DNA from: Novosphingobium sediminicola
GTDB taxonomy: Bacteria > Pseudomonadota > Alphaproteobacteria > Sphingomonadales > Sphingomonadaceae
Length of the DNA stretch: 64,000 bases
Direction of reading: 5' to 3'
Assembly (NCBI RefSeq): GCF_014196525.1
Contig: NZ_JACIDX010000001.1
Coordinates: forward strand, 434,001-498,000
Shown here in pieces: positions 18,356 through 33,300 of the stretch. How positions within the stretch are numbered: position 1 is the stretch's first letter; each line of letters starts with the position of its first letter. The notes under the pieces were generated by a model. That model saw only the letters and a program-made list of their open reading frames with translations. It was not told the DNA's origin and searched no databases. The position numbers and the translations under genes were made by a program.

Positions 18356-21300
18356 TCACCACGCGACCCGGAAACCGGCCTGCGCGGCGAAATTGTGGTA
18401 ACGGGCGGCCATCGTGCTGCCCAGGTTGAAGCGGAACTGGACATTGCCGCGCGTCACCGCGCCGCGCAGATCCAGCCGGGCCGCATCCGCAGGCGCCGAG
18501 GCGCCCAGCGTCTCGAAGCTGTAGTCAGGCACCCCGACAAAACCGGCCATCAGCGAACGCTGCGGATCAAAGTCATGCGACCATGCCGCCTTGCCCGCCA
18601 GCGTCAGAGTGGTGCCGCCGCCCAGATCGAAGTTGCGGCCCAGATCCACACCCGCAAAGGTCCGGCTGCGCACCATCGCCTCCTTGCCAAAGCCCAGCCC
18701 CAACACGCCTGCGGTTCCCAATGTGGTGGCCGAGGTTTCGTGGAACGAAGGAATCGACAGGCGCGTCACATCCAGACTGGCGAAGGGGCGCATCTGCAGC
18801 GAACCGGTCATGAAATTGCCGGTGATCTGCATCCGGCCCGACAGCGCCTTCATGGTAAAGGCCCCGCGCGCCAGCTCGCTGGTCCCGGGCAGCGTCATCG
18901 AGCGCGTATAGGTCGTGGCATAGTTGCTGTAGACCAGATCGGCCCCCAGCGACAAAGGCCCGACATTCGTGCCCAGATAGCCGCCCGCGCTGAACGAGGT
19001 GATCCGCCCGCCCGTGCCGACCCCGCCCACGCGGAAGTTCTGCGGATCGCCCGCCACGCTGATCCCGGCCACGGTGTTGCGGCCAAGGCGGATATCCCAG
19101 CCGCCCTGAAGGGCATAGCCGTTGGTCTCCACATCATGCGTGCCATTGGCCCCGCGCACGGTTTCATTGCCGCCCGTCATGGTCAGCCACAGATTGCCGA
19201 AGCGCTCGATGGGCTTGCCCGGACCGCCATCCAGCAGGCGCGATTCACGCTGGAGCGAAATCGCATCGTGGAAATTGGTCGAAACGGTGAAGGCCGCCGT
19301 CTTGGCCGCCACCACGCCCTCGCCGCTCAGACTGTCATAGACCGCGCCCAGCGTGGAGACCGTCGGGATCGTCATGATCGTGGCGGCGGTCGGCGCAAAG
19401 GCGGCGGTCGGATTGGTCTGGATGCGGTTGATGAGCTGACCCAGCCGCGCCTGCTGGGCGCTCAGCCCGTTCGGCGCGAATTCGATGACGTAATGCAGTG
19501 TCTCGTCATTGGCGTTGGGATAGGTCAGGCTGTAAGTGGCCACCGCCGAATTGGGCGCCACCAGCGTCAGCCCGGCATGGCTGGTAATACCACCCGCCGC
19601 CCGCAGGATCACGATGTCATGCGCGCCCGATTTGGCATAGCCCGGGTTCATCACATTGACATTGACCGTGCCCGCCAGCGCCGCCGTGCCCGATACCGTG
19701 ACCAGATCGGCGGTGTTGGTGCGCGCGTCGAAATCGCTGCGATAAAGGCTGGTGGCCGTGGTCGCCAGATTGCCGGTGATGGCCAGCGTCTTGACCACAT
19801 TGGCCCCGCCCGGATCGATCGTGCCGCTGTTAAAGAACGTGCCCGAACCCAGATTGACCAGCGGCCCGGCCAGGAACACCCCGCCCGCAACGTTGGTCAG
19901 GCTGTTGTTGCCCGAACCCAGATCAATCGAACCGACAATCGTGCCGGTGTTGGTGATGGCATTGTTGCCCCCGGTGGCGGTGATCACCATGCCGGTCTGG
20001 CCATCGGCCGTGGTCAACGTGCCCGCCGTGGTGATGGTATTATTGGCCCCGCCATGCAGTTGCAGCGCATTGCCGCCCTTGCCGCCGGTGATGGCCACAG
20101 TGCCGATGGCGATATTGATCGCCCCGACGCCGCTGCCGCCCTCGCTGCCCACAACCAGCGCCGAAGAGCCGGTGCCCGTGGTGACAACCGGCGCGTTGAC
20201 CGTCAGGCCCACCGCGCCGCCCGAACCGATCCCGCCCAGCGCGACCGATGTATTACCCACAAGGCCGCCGCCGCCGCCGATGGACTGGACCACCACGCCA
20301 TTAGCCTTGGCCCCGGTGGTGGTGATCGCGCCGCCGACGGTCACGCTGGTCGCGCCGCCATTGCCGCCGCCGCCGCCCGCCGCCGTCTGGACCGCAAGGG
20401 TCTGGACCGCGCCGCCCGCGTCCGTGGCCGTGGCATTGCCGCCGCCGCCGCCGATGGATTGCACCAACAGGCCGGTTGCCCCCGCCCCGCTGGTGGCGAT
20501 ACCGCCCGTGGTGGTCAGATTGACCGCGCCGCCATTGCCCGATGCGCCATTGGTCGAACCCAGCACCAGAGGCGCCGAGACCGTCGAGCCAAAACTGTCC
20601 ACCGTGCCGCCGCCGCCGCCGATGGACTGCACCGAAACGCCGCCCGCACCGATGCCGGTGGTGGTGACATTTCCGGCAAGGTTGAAGCTGATCGCCCCGC
20701 CATTGCCGCTGGCCGCGCCGCCGATGCTCGCACCCGAAACCACGCCGCTGCCGCCGGTGTTATCCATGGCCGAAACGCCGCCGCCGCCACCGATGGATTG
20801 CAGCGAAACGCCGTTCGCGCCCGCGCCGGTGGTGGAAATGGCACCGTTCTGGCTCAGCGTGATCGCCCCGCCATTGCCGCCCGCGCCGCCCGTGCCGCCC
20901 GAGGCCAGCGTAATGCCGCCAGAGCCAATCGCCGCGCCATTGAGCGAGGTCATGTCGGCCACGCCGCCGCCGCCGCCGATCGACTGGACCACCAGACCAG
21001 AGGCCAGCTTGCCCGTGGTGCTGATCGCGCCGGTCGATGTGGTGAAGGTGATGTCGCCGCCATCGCCCTGTGTGGTCTGCGATCCGCCCGTGGCCAGATT
21101 CATGGCCGAGGCCGACCCCGTGGTCACGCCCAGCGCCAGCGAACCCACGCCGCCGCCGCCGCCAACGCTCTGCGCCAACAGGCCATAGGCCGAGATGCCA
21201 GAGGTGCTGATCGCGCCGGAATTGGCGATGGTGACCGACTGGCCGCTGCCCGCCGAGGTGGAGGTGCCGCCAACGCTTGTGGTCCATGCCGAATTGCCCG

Positions 21301-24300
21301 AACCCAGCGTGACATCGCCCGTCACGCCCTCGATGCCGCCGCCGCCGCCAACGCTCTGCGCGACAAAGCCGATGGCCCCCGCGCCGCCCGTGCCGATGGG
21401 ATTGGCATTGGTCAGATCGACGACATTGCCATCGCCCGTGACCCCGCCGCTGCCGCCGACCGCCAGCGTGACCCCGCCCGCGCCCACCGAGAGCGGATCC
21501 GGCACCGAGATCGCGCCATTGCCGCCGCCCGCGCCGATCGCCTGCGCCAGCAAGCCATAGGACAAAGCGCCCGCCGTGCGGATCGTGCCGCCCGACAGAT
21601 TGACGATGACCTGACCCTGCGTGCCGGTGATGCCATTGCCCTGCGCGCCAAGACGCAGGCTGAGCGCGTCGAACGAGCCGGTCTGGGCCGAGATGGCAAA
21701 GGCCGACTGGCCGCCGCCGCCCGCGATGGATTGCGCCAGCACCGCGACCGAATCGTCGCCCAGCGTGGTGATCGAACCCGTCGAGGTAACCGTGACATTG
21801 CCGCCATTGCCGCCCGCGCCGCCCGAACCGCCAAGCTGGTTGCCCAGCGTGCCGCCCGATGCCGCAAGGCTGCCCGAAAAGCCGCCCGCGCCGCCGCCGC
21901 CGCCAATCGACTGGGCCAGAACGCCCACCGATGCCGCGCCTTCGACCACGATCGATCCGGTGTTGCTGACCGTCACCACGCCGCCATTGCCGCCGCCGCC
22001 GCCCGTGCCGCCCACCGCCGAGGTCAGGCCGCCGCTGCCTTCGGCCAGCGTGCCCGACACCGCCATACCGGCAACGCCGCCGCCGCCGCCAACCGACTGA
22101 GCGAACACGCCATAGGACAGGTTGCCCTTGGCATTGATCAGGCCGCTGTTGGTGATGGTGACATCGCCCGCGCTGCCGCCTGCGCCGCCCGTGCCGCCAA
22201 TCGAAGTGGCCGTGCCCGAGCCGGAAGAGCCCGAACCGGCAATCGAGAAGCCGCCAAGGCCGCCGCCGCCGCCCACGCTTTGCGCAAACACGCCGATGGA
22301 ATTGTCGGACAGCGTCTGAACCAGCCCGGTGTTGGCCACCGAAACCACGCCGCCCGTGCCGCCGCCGCCGCCTTCGCCGCCGACCGACTGGGCAATCGCC
22401 CCGCCGCTGCCGATGGTCAGGCCGCCCGCAAAGCCGCCCGCGCCGCCGCCGCCGCCGACCGATTGGGCAAACACACCCACCGATCCCGCGCCCTTGGCCT
22501 GCACCGCGCCGTCATTGGTCACGCCCACAAGGCCGCCATCGCCGCCGCCGCCCCCGGCGCCCGCGCCAAGGCTGGAACTGGCCGAACCGCTGGTGGCCAG
22601 CGTGCCGGTCACAGCAAAGCCGCCCTTGCCGCCGCCGCCGCCAACGCTCTGGGCATAGACGCCATAGGAGAGCGCGCCATCGGCCACAATGGTCGCCCCG
22701 CCGGCATTGCTGACGCTGACCGCGCCGCCTTCGCCGCCGGCCCCGCCCATGCCGCCAATCGCGTTGGACAGGCTGCCCACGCCGCCGCCCGCCGCCAGCG
22801 AGAAACCGCCGACACCGCCGCCGCCGCCGATGCTCTGGGCATAGACGCCCACCGCATTCGCGCCGCCGGTATGGATCTGGCCCGTATTGGTGATGCTCAC
22901 CACGCCGCCCATGCTGGCCGCGCCGCCGTCGCCGCCAATGGCCGAACCGAACGTGCCGCCGCCCGATGCGCTGAGCGCACCGGCAAAGCCGCCCGCGCCG
23001 CCGCCGCCGCCCACCGACTGGGCAAAGACCGCGATGGCCCCTGCGCCCTCGGTGTCCACCGTGCCCGCGTTGGTCAGGGTGATCGCGCCGCCGATACCGC
23101 CGCCGCCGCCCGCACCGCCGCCGATGGTCGAGCGCGCATCGCCGTCCACCGCCAGCGTGCCGCCTGCGGCAAAGCCGCCATTGCCGCCGCCGCCGCCCAC
23201 GCTCTGCGCCTGAATGCCATAGGCAAAGGCGCCCAGCGTCGAGATCGCGCCCGCGCTGCTGTTGGTGATGGTGATCGCGCCGCCAAGCCCGCCTGCCCCG
23301 CCGCTGCCGCCGATCACATCGGCCAGCGATCCGGCCTGCGAAGCGCCCGCGCCCACGGCAAAGCCGCCCACGCCGCCGCCGCCGCCGATGCTCTGCGCCA
23401 GAATGGCGCTGGCCATCTGGCCGCTGGTGGCCACGATGCCGCTGTTGTCCAGCGTCAGGACGCCGCCCGCACCGCCTGCGCCACCGGCCCCGCCAACGCT
23501 CGAAGCAAGCGCCTGACCCGAAGCCGAAATGCCGCCGCCTGCAGCAAAGCCGCCCGCACCGCCGCCGCCGCCCACGCTTTGCGCAAAGACCGCAATCGAC
23601 TGATCGCCCAGCGTGTAGACATTACCGGCATTGGTAAAGCCGATGGTGCCGCCCCGGCCGCCCGAACCGCCAGCGCCCGCGCCCACGGTCGAACTGGCAT
23701 CGCCCGAAAGGGTCAGCGCGCCGCCTGCGGCAAAGCCGCCGCTGCCGCCGCCGCCGCCGATGCTCTGCGCATAGACGCCGTAAGCAATCGCGCCCTTGGT
23801 GCCGATGGTGCCGCCGCTGGTGTTGGCGATGGTGATGTTGCCACCCGCGCCCGCAACCCCGCCGTCGCCGCCGATCACCTGCGACACGCCCGCCGCATCC
23901 GAGGCCGCGCCGCCCGCCGCAAAACCGGCCACGCCGCCGCCGCCGCCGACCGACTGGGCAAAGACCGCCGTAGCGTTCTGGCCCGTGGTCAGGATGAGGC
24001 CGCCATTGGTGAGGCCGACCAGACCGCCCGCACCGCCAGCGCCGCCGCTGCCACCCACGACATTGGAGGCCGCGCCGCCGCCCGCCGAAAGGCCGCCGCC
24101 CACGGCAAAGCCGCCCGCGCCGCCGCCGCCGCCGATGCTCTGGGCAAAGACCGCGATGGAATCGTCGCCCGCCGTGCCGATCTGGCCAAGGTTGGACAGC
24201 GTGACCGCCGCGCCCTTGCCGCCAGCACTGCCGCCGCCGCCGCCCACACTCGATGTCGCATCGCCGCCAAGGGTCAGCGCGCCGCCTGCGGTAAAGCCGC

Positions 24301-27300
24301 CAGCACCGCCGCCGCCGCCTACCGACTGGGCAAAGACCGCATAGGACAGCTTGCCCGTGGTGGAAATCTTGCCATCCGCCGCGTTGGAGAGCGAGACGAG
24401 GCCGCCATCGCCGCCGCCGCCGCCCGTGCCGCCCACGATATTGGCTGCGCTATCGGCCTGAGCGCCCGCCGCGCCGACACTGAAGCCGCCGGCACCGCCG
24501 CCGCCGCCCACGCTCTGCGCAAAGACCGCATCGGCATTGTCGCCCGTGGTCGCGATGATCCCGCCGGAGGTCAGCGTGACCTGACCCCCGGCGCCGCCCG
24601 CGCCGCCCGCGCCGCCGACCGTGTTGGCCGCCGCGCCGCCGCCCGACAGGCCGCCGCCCGCCGCAAAGCCGCCTGCGCCGCCGCCGCCGCCAACCGACTG
24701 GCCAAACACCGCAATGGCGCTGGCCCCGGCCGTGGTGATCGAACCGGCATTGGTCAGATCGACCTTGCCGCCCGCGCCGCCGCCGCCCGCCGATCCGCCG
24801 CCCACGGTCGAGCTGGCATCGCCCGACAGGCCCACCGCGCCGCCTGCGGCAAAGCCGCCGCTGCCGCCGCCGCCGCCCACGCTTTGCGCATAGACGCCAT
24901 AGGAAAACAGGCCGCTGGTGGCGACCGAACCGGTCGCCGTATTGCCCACGCTGACGATACCGCCCGCGCCGCCGCCGCCGCCCGTGCCGCCCACGATATT
25001 GGCCGCGCTGTTCGCCTGCGCGCCCGCGCCGCCGACACTGAAGCCGCCAACGCCGCCGCCGCCGCCGATGCTCTGGGCATAGATCGCGGTCGAATTGGCG
25101 CCCAGCGTCTCGATCAGGCCTGCATTGGCCACCGAGGCATTGCCGCCCGCGCCGCCTGCGCCGCCCGTGCCGCCGATCACATCGCTGGCCGCGCCGCCGC
25201 TGGCCGAAAGGCCGCCGCCTGCGGCAAAGCCGCCCTGGCCGCCGCCGCCGCCCACGCTCTGCGCAAAGACCGCCAGCGAATTGTCGCCCGCCGTGCCCAC
25301 CGTGCCGCCGTTGGTCACGCTGACCACGCCGCCAGCGCCGCCGCCGCCGCCCGTGCCGCCGATCGCATTGGCCGCCGCATCCGCCTTGGCCAGACCGCCC
25401 GATACCGAGAAGCCGCCCGCGCCGCCGCCGCCGCCGATGCTCTGGGCAAAGATGGCCGTGGCATTGGCGCCCAGCGTGATGACCGATCCGGTGGTGACCA
25501 GATCGACCACGCCGCCCGCGCCGCCGCCGCCGCCATTGCCGCCCACGCTATTGGATTGCGCGCCGCCATTGGCGGCCAGACCGCCCGACACGGCAAACCC
25601 GCCTGCGCCGCCGCCGCCGCCAACCGACTGGGCAAAGACCGCGATCGAGCCATCGCCCGCCGTGCCGATAGTGCCGCCATTGGTAAAGGTGATCGCGCCG
25701 CCATTGCCGCCTGCGCCGCCGCTGCCCGCGCCGATGCTCGAACTGGCCCCGCCGTCGACCGTCAGCCCGCCGCCCACGGCAAAGCCGCCGCTGCCGCCGC
25801 CGCCGCCGATGGATTGCGCATAGACGCCATAGGACAGGGTGCCCAGCGTCATCACCGACCCGGTGGCGGTGTTGGCAAAGCTGATCGCGCCGCCATTGCC
25901 GCCGCCGCCGCCATTGCCGCCCACGGTTTCGGTGGCCGAACCCGCCTGCGCGCCCGCGCCGCCGACGCTGAAACCGCCCACGCCGCCGCCGCCGCCGATG
26001 CTCTGGGCATAGACCGCCGTGGCATTGTCGCCCAGCGTAGTGATCGCGCCCGAACTGGTCAGCGCGATAATGCCGCCCGAACCGCCCGCGCCGCCTGCGC
26101 CGCCGATGCTGTTGGCCTGCGCCCCGCCGTTGACGGTCAACCCGCCCCCGGCCGCAAAGCCGCCGGCGCCGCCGCCGCCGCCCACCGACTGCGCAAAGAC
26201 CGCGATGGAGCCTGCGCCCGCCGTGCCGATGGCGCCGCCATTGTTGAAGGTGATCCGGCCACCGGCGCCGCCGCCGCCCGCCGATCCGCCGCCCACCACC
26301 GATGTTGCGTCATCATCGACGCCCAGCGCGCCGCCTGCGGCAAAGCCGCCCTTGCCGCCGCCGCCGCCAACGCTCTGCGCATAAACGCCATAGGACAGCG
26401 CGCCCAGCGTGGTGACCGCGCCGCCGTCGGCATTGTCCACCTCAACATCGCCGCCTGCGCCGCCGCCGCCGCCTTCACCGCCGACATTGCTGGACGCGCT
26501 CTTGGCCTTGGACAGCGCGCCGCCCGCCGAGAAGCCGCCCACGCCGCCGCCGCCGCCAACGCTCTGGGCAAAGACCGCCGTGGCATTCGCGCCCTCGGTC
26601 TGAACCGCGCCCGATGTGGTGATCGAGACGAGACCGCCCGCGCCGCCAGCACCGCCGCTGCCGCCCACGGTATCGCTGGCCGCGCCGCCCTGCGCCGTCA
26701 GGCCGCCACCGGCGGCAAAGCCGCCCTGACCGCCGCCGCCGCCGACCGACTGGGCAAAGATCGCCTGCGCGCCCGCGCCCTTGGTGGCGATCAGGCCCGC
26801 ATTATCGACATGCACCACGCCGCCGGAACCGCCGCCGCCGCCATTGCCGCCGCCAACCGAAGAGGTCGCGTCGGCATCCACCGTCAACGCGCCGCCCGCC
26901 GAGAAACCGCCCGCACCGCCGCCGCCGCCGATGCTCTGCGCATAGACGCCATCGGCCATCGTGCCCGCCGTGGTGATGATGCCGGTGCCGTTCGATACGG
27001 TGACATCGCCGCCCGCGCCGCCACCGCCGCCATTGCCGCCCACGCTGTTGGCCACCGCCCCCGCGCGCGAGGCCGCCGCGCCCACGGCAAAGCCGCCCGC
27101 GCCGCCGCCGCCGCCCACGCTCTGGGCAAAGACCGCCGTGGCATTGGCGCCCAGCGTGCTGATCGCGCCGGTCGAGGCGACCGAGACGATCCCGCCCGCG
27201 CCCGCGCCGCCGCCCGAACCGCCCGTGACGTTCGAGATACCGCCGCCCTGCGCGCTGATGCCGCCGCCTGCGGCAAAGCCGCCCTGGCCGCCGCCGCCGC

Positions 27301-30300
27301 CGACCGACTGCGCAAAGACGCCCAGCGCATTGTCGCCGCTGGTTTCGATGCTGCCGCCGTTGGTCACGCCGATCAGGCCGCCGTCGCCGCCGCCGCCGCC
27401 CGATCCGGCGCCCACCTTGGATGCTGTATCGCCATTGATCGCCAGCGCGCCGCCTGCGGCAAAGCCGCCCTGACCGCCGCCGCCGCCGATGGATTGGGCA
27501 TAAACGCCATCAGAGAAAGCGCCCGAAGTGCGGATCGCGCCGCCGGTGGCATTGTCCACCGTGACATCGCCGCCTGCGCCGCCCGCGCCGCCATCGCCGC
27601 CCACCACGTTGGACGCGCCATCGCTGTTGGCCGCCGCCGCGCCCGCCGAGAAGCCGCCAACGCCGCCGCCGCCGCCCACGCTCTGGGCAAAGACCGCCGT
27701 GGCATTGACGCCCAGCGTTTCAATCAGCCCGCCATTATGCACCGAGACAGCGCCGCCCGTGCCGCCGCCCGCGCCCGCGCCGCCCACCGAATTGCTGGTG
27801 GCCGCGCCATTGGCCGACAGGCCGCCCGATACGGCAAAGCCGCCGCTGCCGCCGCCGCCGCCCACCGATTGGGCCAGCACCGCGACCGAGCCATCGCCCA
27901 TCGTGCCGATCGCGCCATCGGTGGTGATCGTCACCGCGCCTGCGCTGCCGCCTGCGCCGCCCGATCCCGAGCCGACATGCGAATCCACCCCGCCATCCAG
28001 CGAAAGGCCCGCGCCCACGGCAAAGCCGCCCGCGCCGCCGCCGCCGCCGATGCTCTGCGCCTGAACCGCGTTGGACAGCGCGCCCTTGGTGACAATCGTG
28101 CCGCCCGCAATATTGACGACATCGACCGCGCCCGCAGAACCGGCCGCACCGCCATCGCCGCCCACGCTCTGGCTGGCCGTATCGCCCTTGGCCAGCGCTC
28201 CGCCGACCGCAAAGGCCCCGCGCCCGCCGCCGCCGCCGATGGATTGCAGCAGCACCGCCGCCGACTGATCCGCCTGCGTCAGGATCGAACCGGCGTTGAA
28301 CAGGCGCACGTCGCCCGCATTGCCGCCCGAACCGCCGCCGCCGCCAATGCTGCTCGACAGCGTGCTGCCCGTGCCGCCCGCGATGCCGGCGCCTGCGGCA
28401 AAACCGCCCGCGCCGCCGCCGCCGCCGATGCTCTGGGCAAAGACCGCCGTGGCGCCGATGCCATTGGTTTCGATCTGCGAATAATTGTTGACCGCCACGG
28501 TCGAGCCATCGCCTGCCGCACCGCCTGCGCCCCCGCCGATCGAGGAATTGGCGCCATCCTTGAGCGAAAGCGCACCGCCCGCCGCAAAGCCGCCATTGCC
28601 GCCGCCGCCGCCGATGGATTGCGCAAAGACCGCATAGCCAAAGGCGCCATTGGTGAGGATCGTACCAGTGCTGCCATTGGCCACCTCGACCCCGCCGGCA
28701 TTGCCGCCCGCGCCGCCGCTGCCGCCCACCGCATCGCTGGCCGCCTTGGCCTGCGACGCCGCCGCGCCCAGCGAGAAACCGCCGGAACCGCCGCCACCGC
28801 CGATGCTCTGCGCCATGATCGCCACCGAGCGGTCGCCGTTCACCTGCACATCGCCGGTGTTGACCACCTTGACGTGATCGGCATCGCCGCCCACGCCGCC
28901 CGATCCGCCCAGCGCGTTGCTGATCGCCGAATTGGTCGAGGAAATGGCGAAGGAACCGGCAAAGCCGCCCTGACCGCCGCCGCCGCCGATGGATTGCGCC
29001 ACGATGCCCGCCGAACCGGCGGTAAAGGCATAGACCTGACCGGCGTTGAACACGGTGACCGTGCCCGCGTTCTGGCCCGTGCCGCCGCGCCCGCCCGTGG
29101 CCGAGGAGGCCGCGCCTTCGCCCAGCGCCATCGTGCCCGAGGCCGCAAAGCCGCCCGCGCCGCCGCCGCCGCCGATCGACTGGGCCAGAATGCCGTCCGA
29201 CAGATCGCCGTGGGTCTGGATGATCGCGCTGCTGAACACCAGCACATCACCGCCCACGCCGCCATTGCCGCCCGCGCCGCCTGTGACATCGCTTGCGCCC
29301 GTGCCGTTCGAGGCAAAACCCGCGCCCAGCGAGAAGCCGCCCTGGCCGCCGCCGCCGCCGATGGATTGCGCCACCACCGCCGCCGAATTGTTGCCCAGCG
29401 TGCCGACCTGTCCGGTCAGCGTCAACGTGACGTTGCCCGCATCCGAGCCCACGCCGCCATTGCCGCCCACCGAGCTGCTGGCCGCGCCGCCGCCAAGGGC
29501 CGCCGCCAGACTGCCCGAAAAGCCGCCCGCGCCGCCGCCGCCGCCAATCGACTGGGCCAGCACCGCATTGGCCACATCGCCATGGGTCAGGATCTGGCCG
29601 CCCGAGGTTACCGTGACATTGCCCGCCGAATTGCCCGCGCCGCCCGCGCCGCCCACGCTGTCCGATGCGCCGCCCGCGCTGGTGGCAAGCGCGCCCGAGA
29701 TCGAGAAGCCGCCCGCGCCGCCGCCGCCGCCGATGGATTGCGCAACAATGCCCCGACTGTGATCGCCATAGATGTTGAGCAGGCCCAGCGAGGACACCGA
29801 CACATCCGCACCCCGGCCCGCAGAACCGCCCGCGCCGCCCGTCGAACTGGCCGCCGCATCGGCCGAGGATGTGGTCAGACCCGCCGCGACCGAGAAGCCG
29901 CCCTGACCGCCGCCGCCGCCGATGGACTGCGCGGTGATGGCCGCCGAATTGGCGCCATGGGTAAAGATATTGCCGATATTATCGACCGAAACGGCATCGG
30001 CATCGCCCGCCGCGCCGCCCGAGCCGCCGCCCACGCCCGATGTGGCCGCGCCCTTGACCGAGAGCGCGCCGCCCACGCCAAAGCCGCCCGAGCCGCCGCC
30101 GCCGCCCACGCTCTGCGCCAGAATCGCGCCCGACTGGTCGCTCCACGTCTCGATCCCGCCGACATGGCTGACCGTGACCGCGCCCGCATTGCCCGACGAT
30201 CCGCCGCCGCCGCCCGTGGTTTCGGCCGAAGTGCCGCCGTCAGAGGACAGCGATGCGCCCACGGCAAAGCCGCCCGCGCCGCCGCCCCCGCCGATCGACT

Positions 30301-33300
30301 GTGCGATGATCGCCGCCGAAGCCAGACCGTTGGTAATGATATTGCCATGCAGGCTGACGCTGACCGCGTCCGAATTGCCCGCTGCGCCGCCCAGCCCGCC
30401 GCCGGTGCTGGAATTGGCGTCGCCCTGAAGGCTGGCCCCCGCGCCGATGGCAAAGCCGCCCGCGCCGCCGCCGCCGCCCACGCTCTGCGCAAAGACGCCG
30501 CGCGCATGGGCGCCGGTGGTTTCGATGTCGCCGGTCATGGTCACGGAAACCGTGCCCGCCGCGCCCGACGATCCGCCCGAACCGCCCGTGGAATCCGAGG
30601 ATGCCCCGCCCTGCTGGCTGAGCGCGCCCGAGATCGAGAAGCCGCCGATGCCGCCGCCGCCGCCCACCGATTGGGCCAGCACGCCATTGGCCGCATCGCC
30701 ATGGGTGCTGATCGACCCGGCTTCCGAAACGGTCACATTGGCGCCCGAACCGGCGGCGCCGCCCGCGCCGCCGCCCACGCTGGACTCGGCATCATCCTTG
30801 AGGCTGGCCCCAGCGCCCACGGCAAAGCCGCCCGCGCCGCCGCCGCCGCCCACCGATTGGGCAAAGATGCCGTTGGCCTGAACGCCCCGTGTGGCAATAT
30901 CGCCGGTCTGCGCCACCGACACCGAGGACGCATTGCCCCCCGCGCCGCCGCCGCCGCCCACGCTCGAAATGGCCGCGCCGCCCTCTGAGGAGAGGCCCGC
31001 GCCGACGCTGAAGCCGCCGCTGCCGCCGCCGCCGCCCACGCTCTGGGCAAAGATGGCGTTGGAATTGAAGCCCTGCGTGGTCAGCAGGCCCGCACTGGTG
31101 ACCGAGACCGCGCCTGCATCGCCGCCCGTGCCGCCCGAACCGCCGCCGACCGAGGAATTGGCCTGCCCCTTGAGGCTGGCCGCCGCGCCCACGGCAAAGC
31201 CGCCGCTGCCGCCGCCGCCGCCGATGCTCTGCGCCAGAATGGCGTCCGAACGCGCGCCGATGGTCGAAATATTGCCCGTCTGGTTGACGGTGACATCGCC
31301 CGAAGTGCCGCCGATGCCGCCCTCGCCGCCGATGCTGGTGCTCGACACGGTGCCTTCCGAGGAGAAGCCCGCGCCGATGGCAAAGCCGCCCGAGCCGCCG
31401 CCGCCGCCCACAGACTGGGCAAAGATGCCGTTCGCGCCCACGCCCTGCGTGACGATCATGCCCGATTGCGTGACCGAAACATTGCCCGAGGTGTTGCCCG
31501 CGCCGCCGCCGCCGCCCGCGGCATTGCCGCCAACGCTGGATTCGGCCTCCTTGCCAAGGCTGAGCGCCGCGCCGATGGCAAAGCCGCCATTGCCGCCGCC
31601 GCCGCCCACCGATTGGGCCAGAATGCCGTTGGCGCCATCGCCCTGCGTGCCGATTGCGCCGCTGCGCGCGATGGTGACATCGCCGCCCGCGCCGCCCGCG
31701 CCGCCCGAACCGCCGATCGTGTCATGCGCGGCCGATCCTTGCGAGGAAAAGCCCGCGCCGACCGAGAAGCCGCCCTGACCGCCGCCGCCGCCCACCGACT
31801 GGGCAAAGATGCCCGCCGCGTTGAAGCCGCTCGTGATGATCGTGCCATTGCCGCCGATGGTGACATTGCCCGCGCTGCCGCCGGTGCCGCCCGCGCCGCC
31901 GCCCACGGTCGAATCCGCATCGCCCTCCAGCGATACGCCAAGGCCGATGGAAAAGCCGCCCGCGCCGCCGCCGCCGCCAACGCTCTGGGCAAAAATGCCG
32001 TCGGACAGGCGCCCGCTGGTCATGATATTGCCGATGACCGTGACCGCAACATCGTCGGCATTGCCGCCGCCCGCGCCCGATCCGCCCACGCTGGTCGAAC
32101 TCGACGCGCCCTTGCTGGAGAAGGCCCCGCCGACCGAGAAGCCGCCGCTGCCGCCGCCGCCGCCCACGCTCTGGGCATAGACGCCCGCCGCATTGTCGCC
32201 CGTGGTGGTGATGTCGCCGGTCTCGCTGACCGTGACCTTGCCGGCATTGCCCGCCGTGCCGCCGCCACCGCCGCCGACCGAGCTGGTCGCGTCGGCATCA
32301 ATCGACGCGCCAAGGCCCACGGCAAAGCCGCCGCGACCGCCACCGCCGCCGATGGATTGCGCCACAATGCCCGCCGCATTGGCCCCGCTGGTGCTGATGC
32401 TGCCGTTGCGCGTAACGCTGACATCGCCCGCATTGCCCGCGCCGCCGCCGGTGCCGCCCACGCTGTCGCTGGCCGCCGCCGCCGCGCTGGAGAAAGCCGC
32501 GCCCACGGAAAAGCCGCCTGTGCCGCCGCCGCCGCCGACGGATTGGGCAAAAATGCCCGAAGCGTTCGCGCCCGTGGTGACAATCACCCCCGAGCCCGAC
32601 ACGGTAACGCCGCCTGCATCCGATCCGGTGCCGCCGCCGCCACCGCCGACGCTGGAATTGGCATCGCCATCAATGCCGATGGCCCCGCCCACGGCAAAGC
32701 CGCCACGACCGCCGCCGCCGCCGATCGACTGGGCAAAGATGCCATTGGCATTGTCGCCATGCGTGCCGATGGCGCTGTCGGCCGCGACCACCACATTGCC
32801 CGAGGTCGAGCCCGAGCCGCCCTCGCCGCCGACGCTCGTCGAACTGGCCGAACCGCCGCTGTTGGTGAAACCCGCGCCGATGGCAAAGCCGCCGCTGCCG
32901 CCGCCGCCGCCCACGCTCTGCGCAAAGACACCGTTGGCAGAAAGGCCGGTGGTCACGATGGTGCCCTGCGTGGCCACATCGACATCGCCCGCCGTGCCGC
33001 CATTCGACCCGGCGCCGCCGCCCACCGAGGATTGCGCCTCGCCCTCAAGCGAGAGGCCGAGGCCGATGGCAAAGCCGCCGCTGCCGCCGCCGCCGCCCAC
33101 CGATTGGGCCAGCACGCCATTGGCATAATTGCCGCTGGTGGTCAGGCCGCCGCTGGTGTTGACGCTGACGGTGCCCGCATTGCCGCCGCTGCCGCCCGCG
33201 CCGCCCACGCTGTCGCTGGTCGAGCCGCCCGATTTCGAGAAGGACGCGCCGATCGAGAAACCGCCCGAACCGCCGCCGCCGCCAACCGACTGGGCAAAGA

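Noticed and set aside
13066..18429. A 1787-codon plus-strand open frame
   Set aside because: Antisense to the second autotransporter. Arg/Ala/Gly-rich, with no domain or signal and a poor start.
18341..30988. A 4215-codon open frame on the plus strand
   Set aside because: It is exactly antisense to the giant autotransporter. Its translation is low-complexity Ala/Gly/Arg, and it is open only because repeats of GC-rich codons lack stops in that frame.
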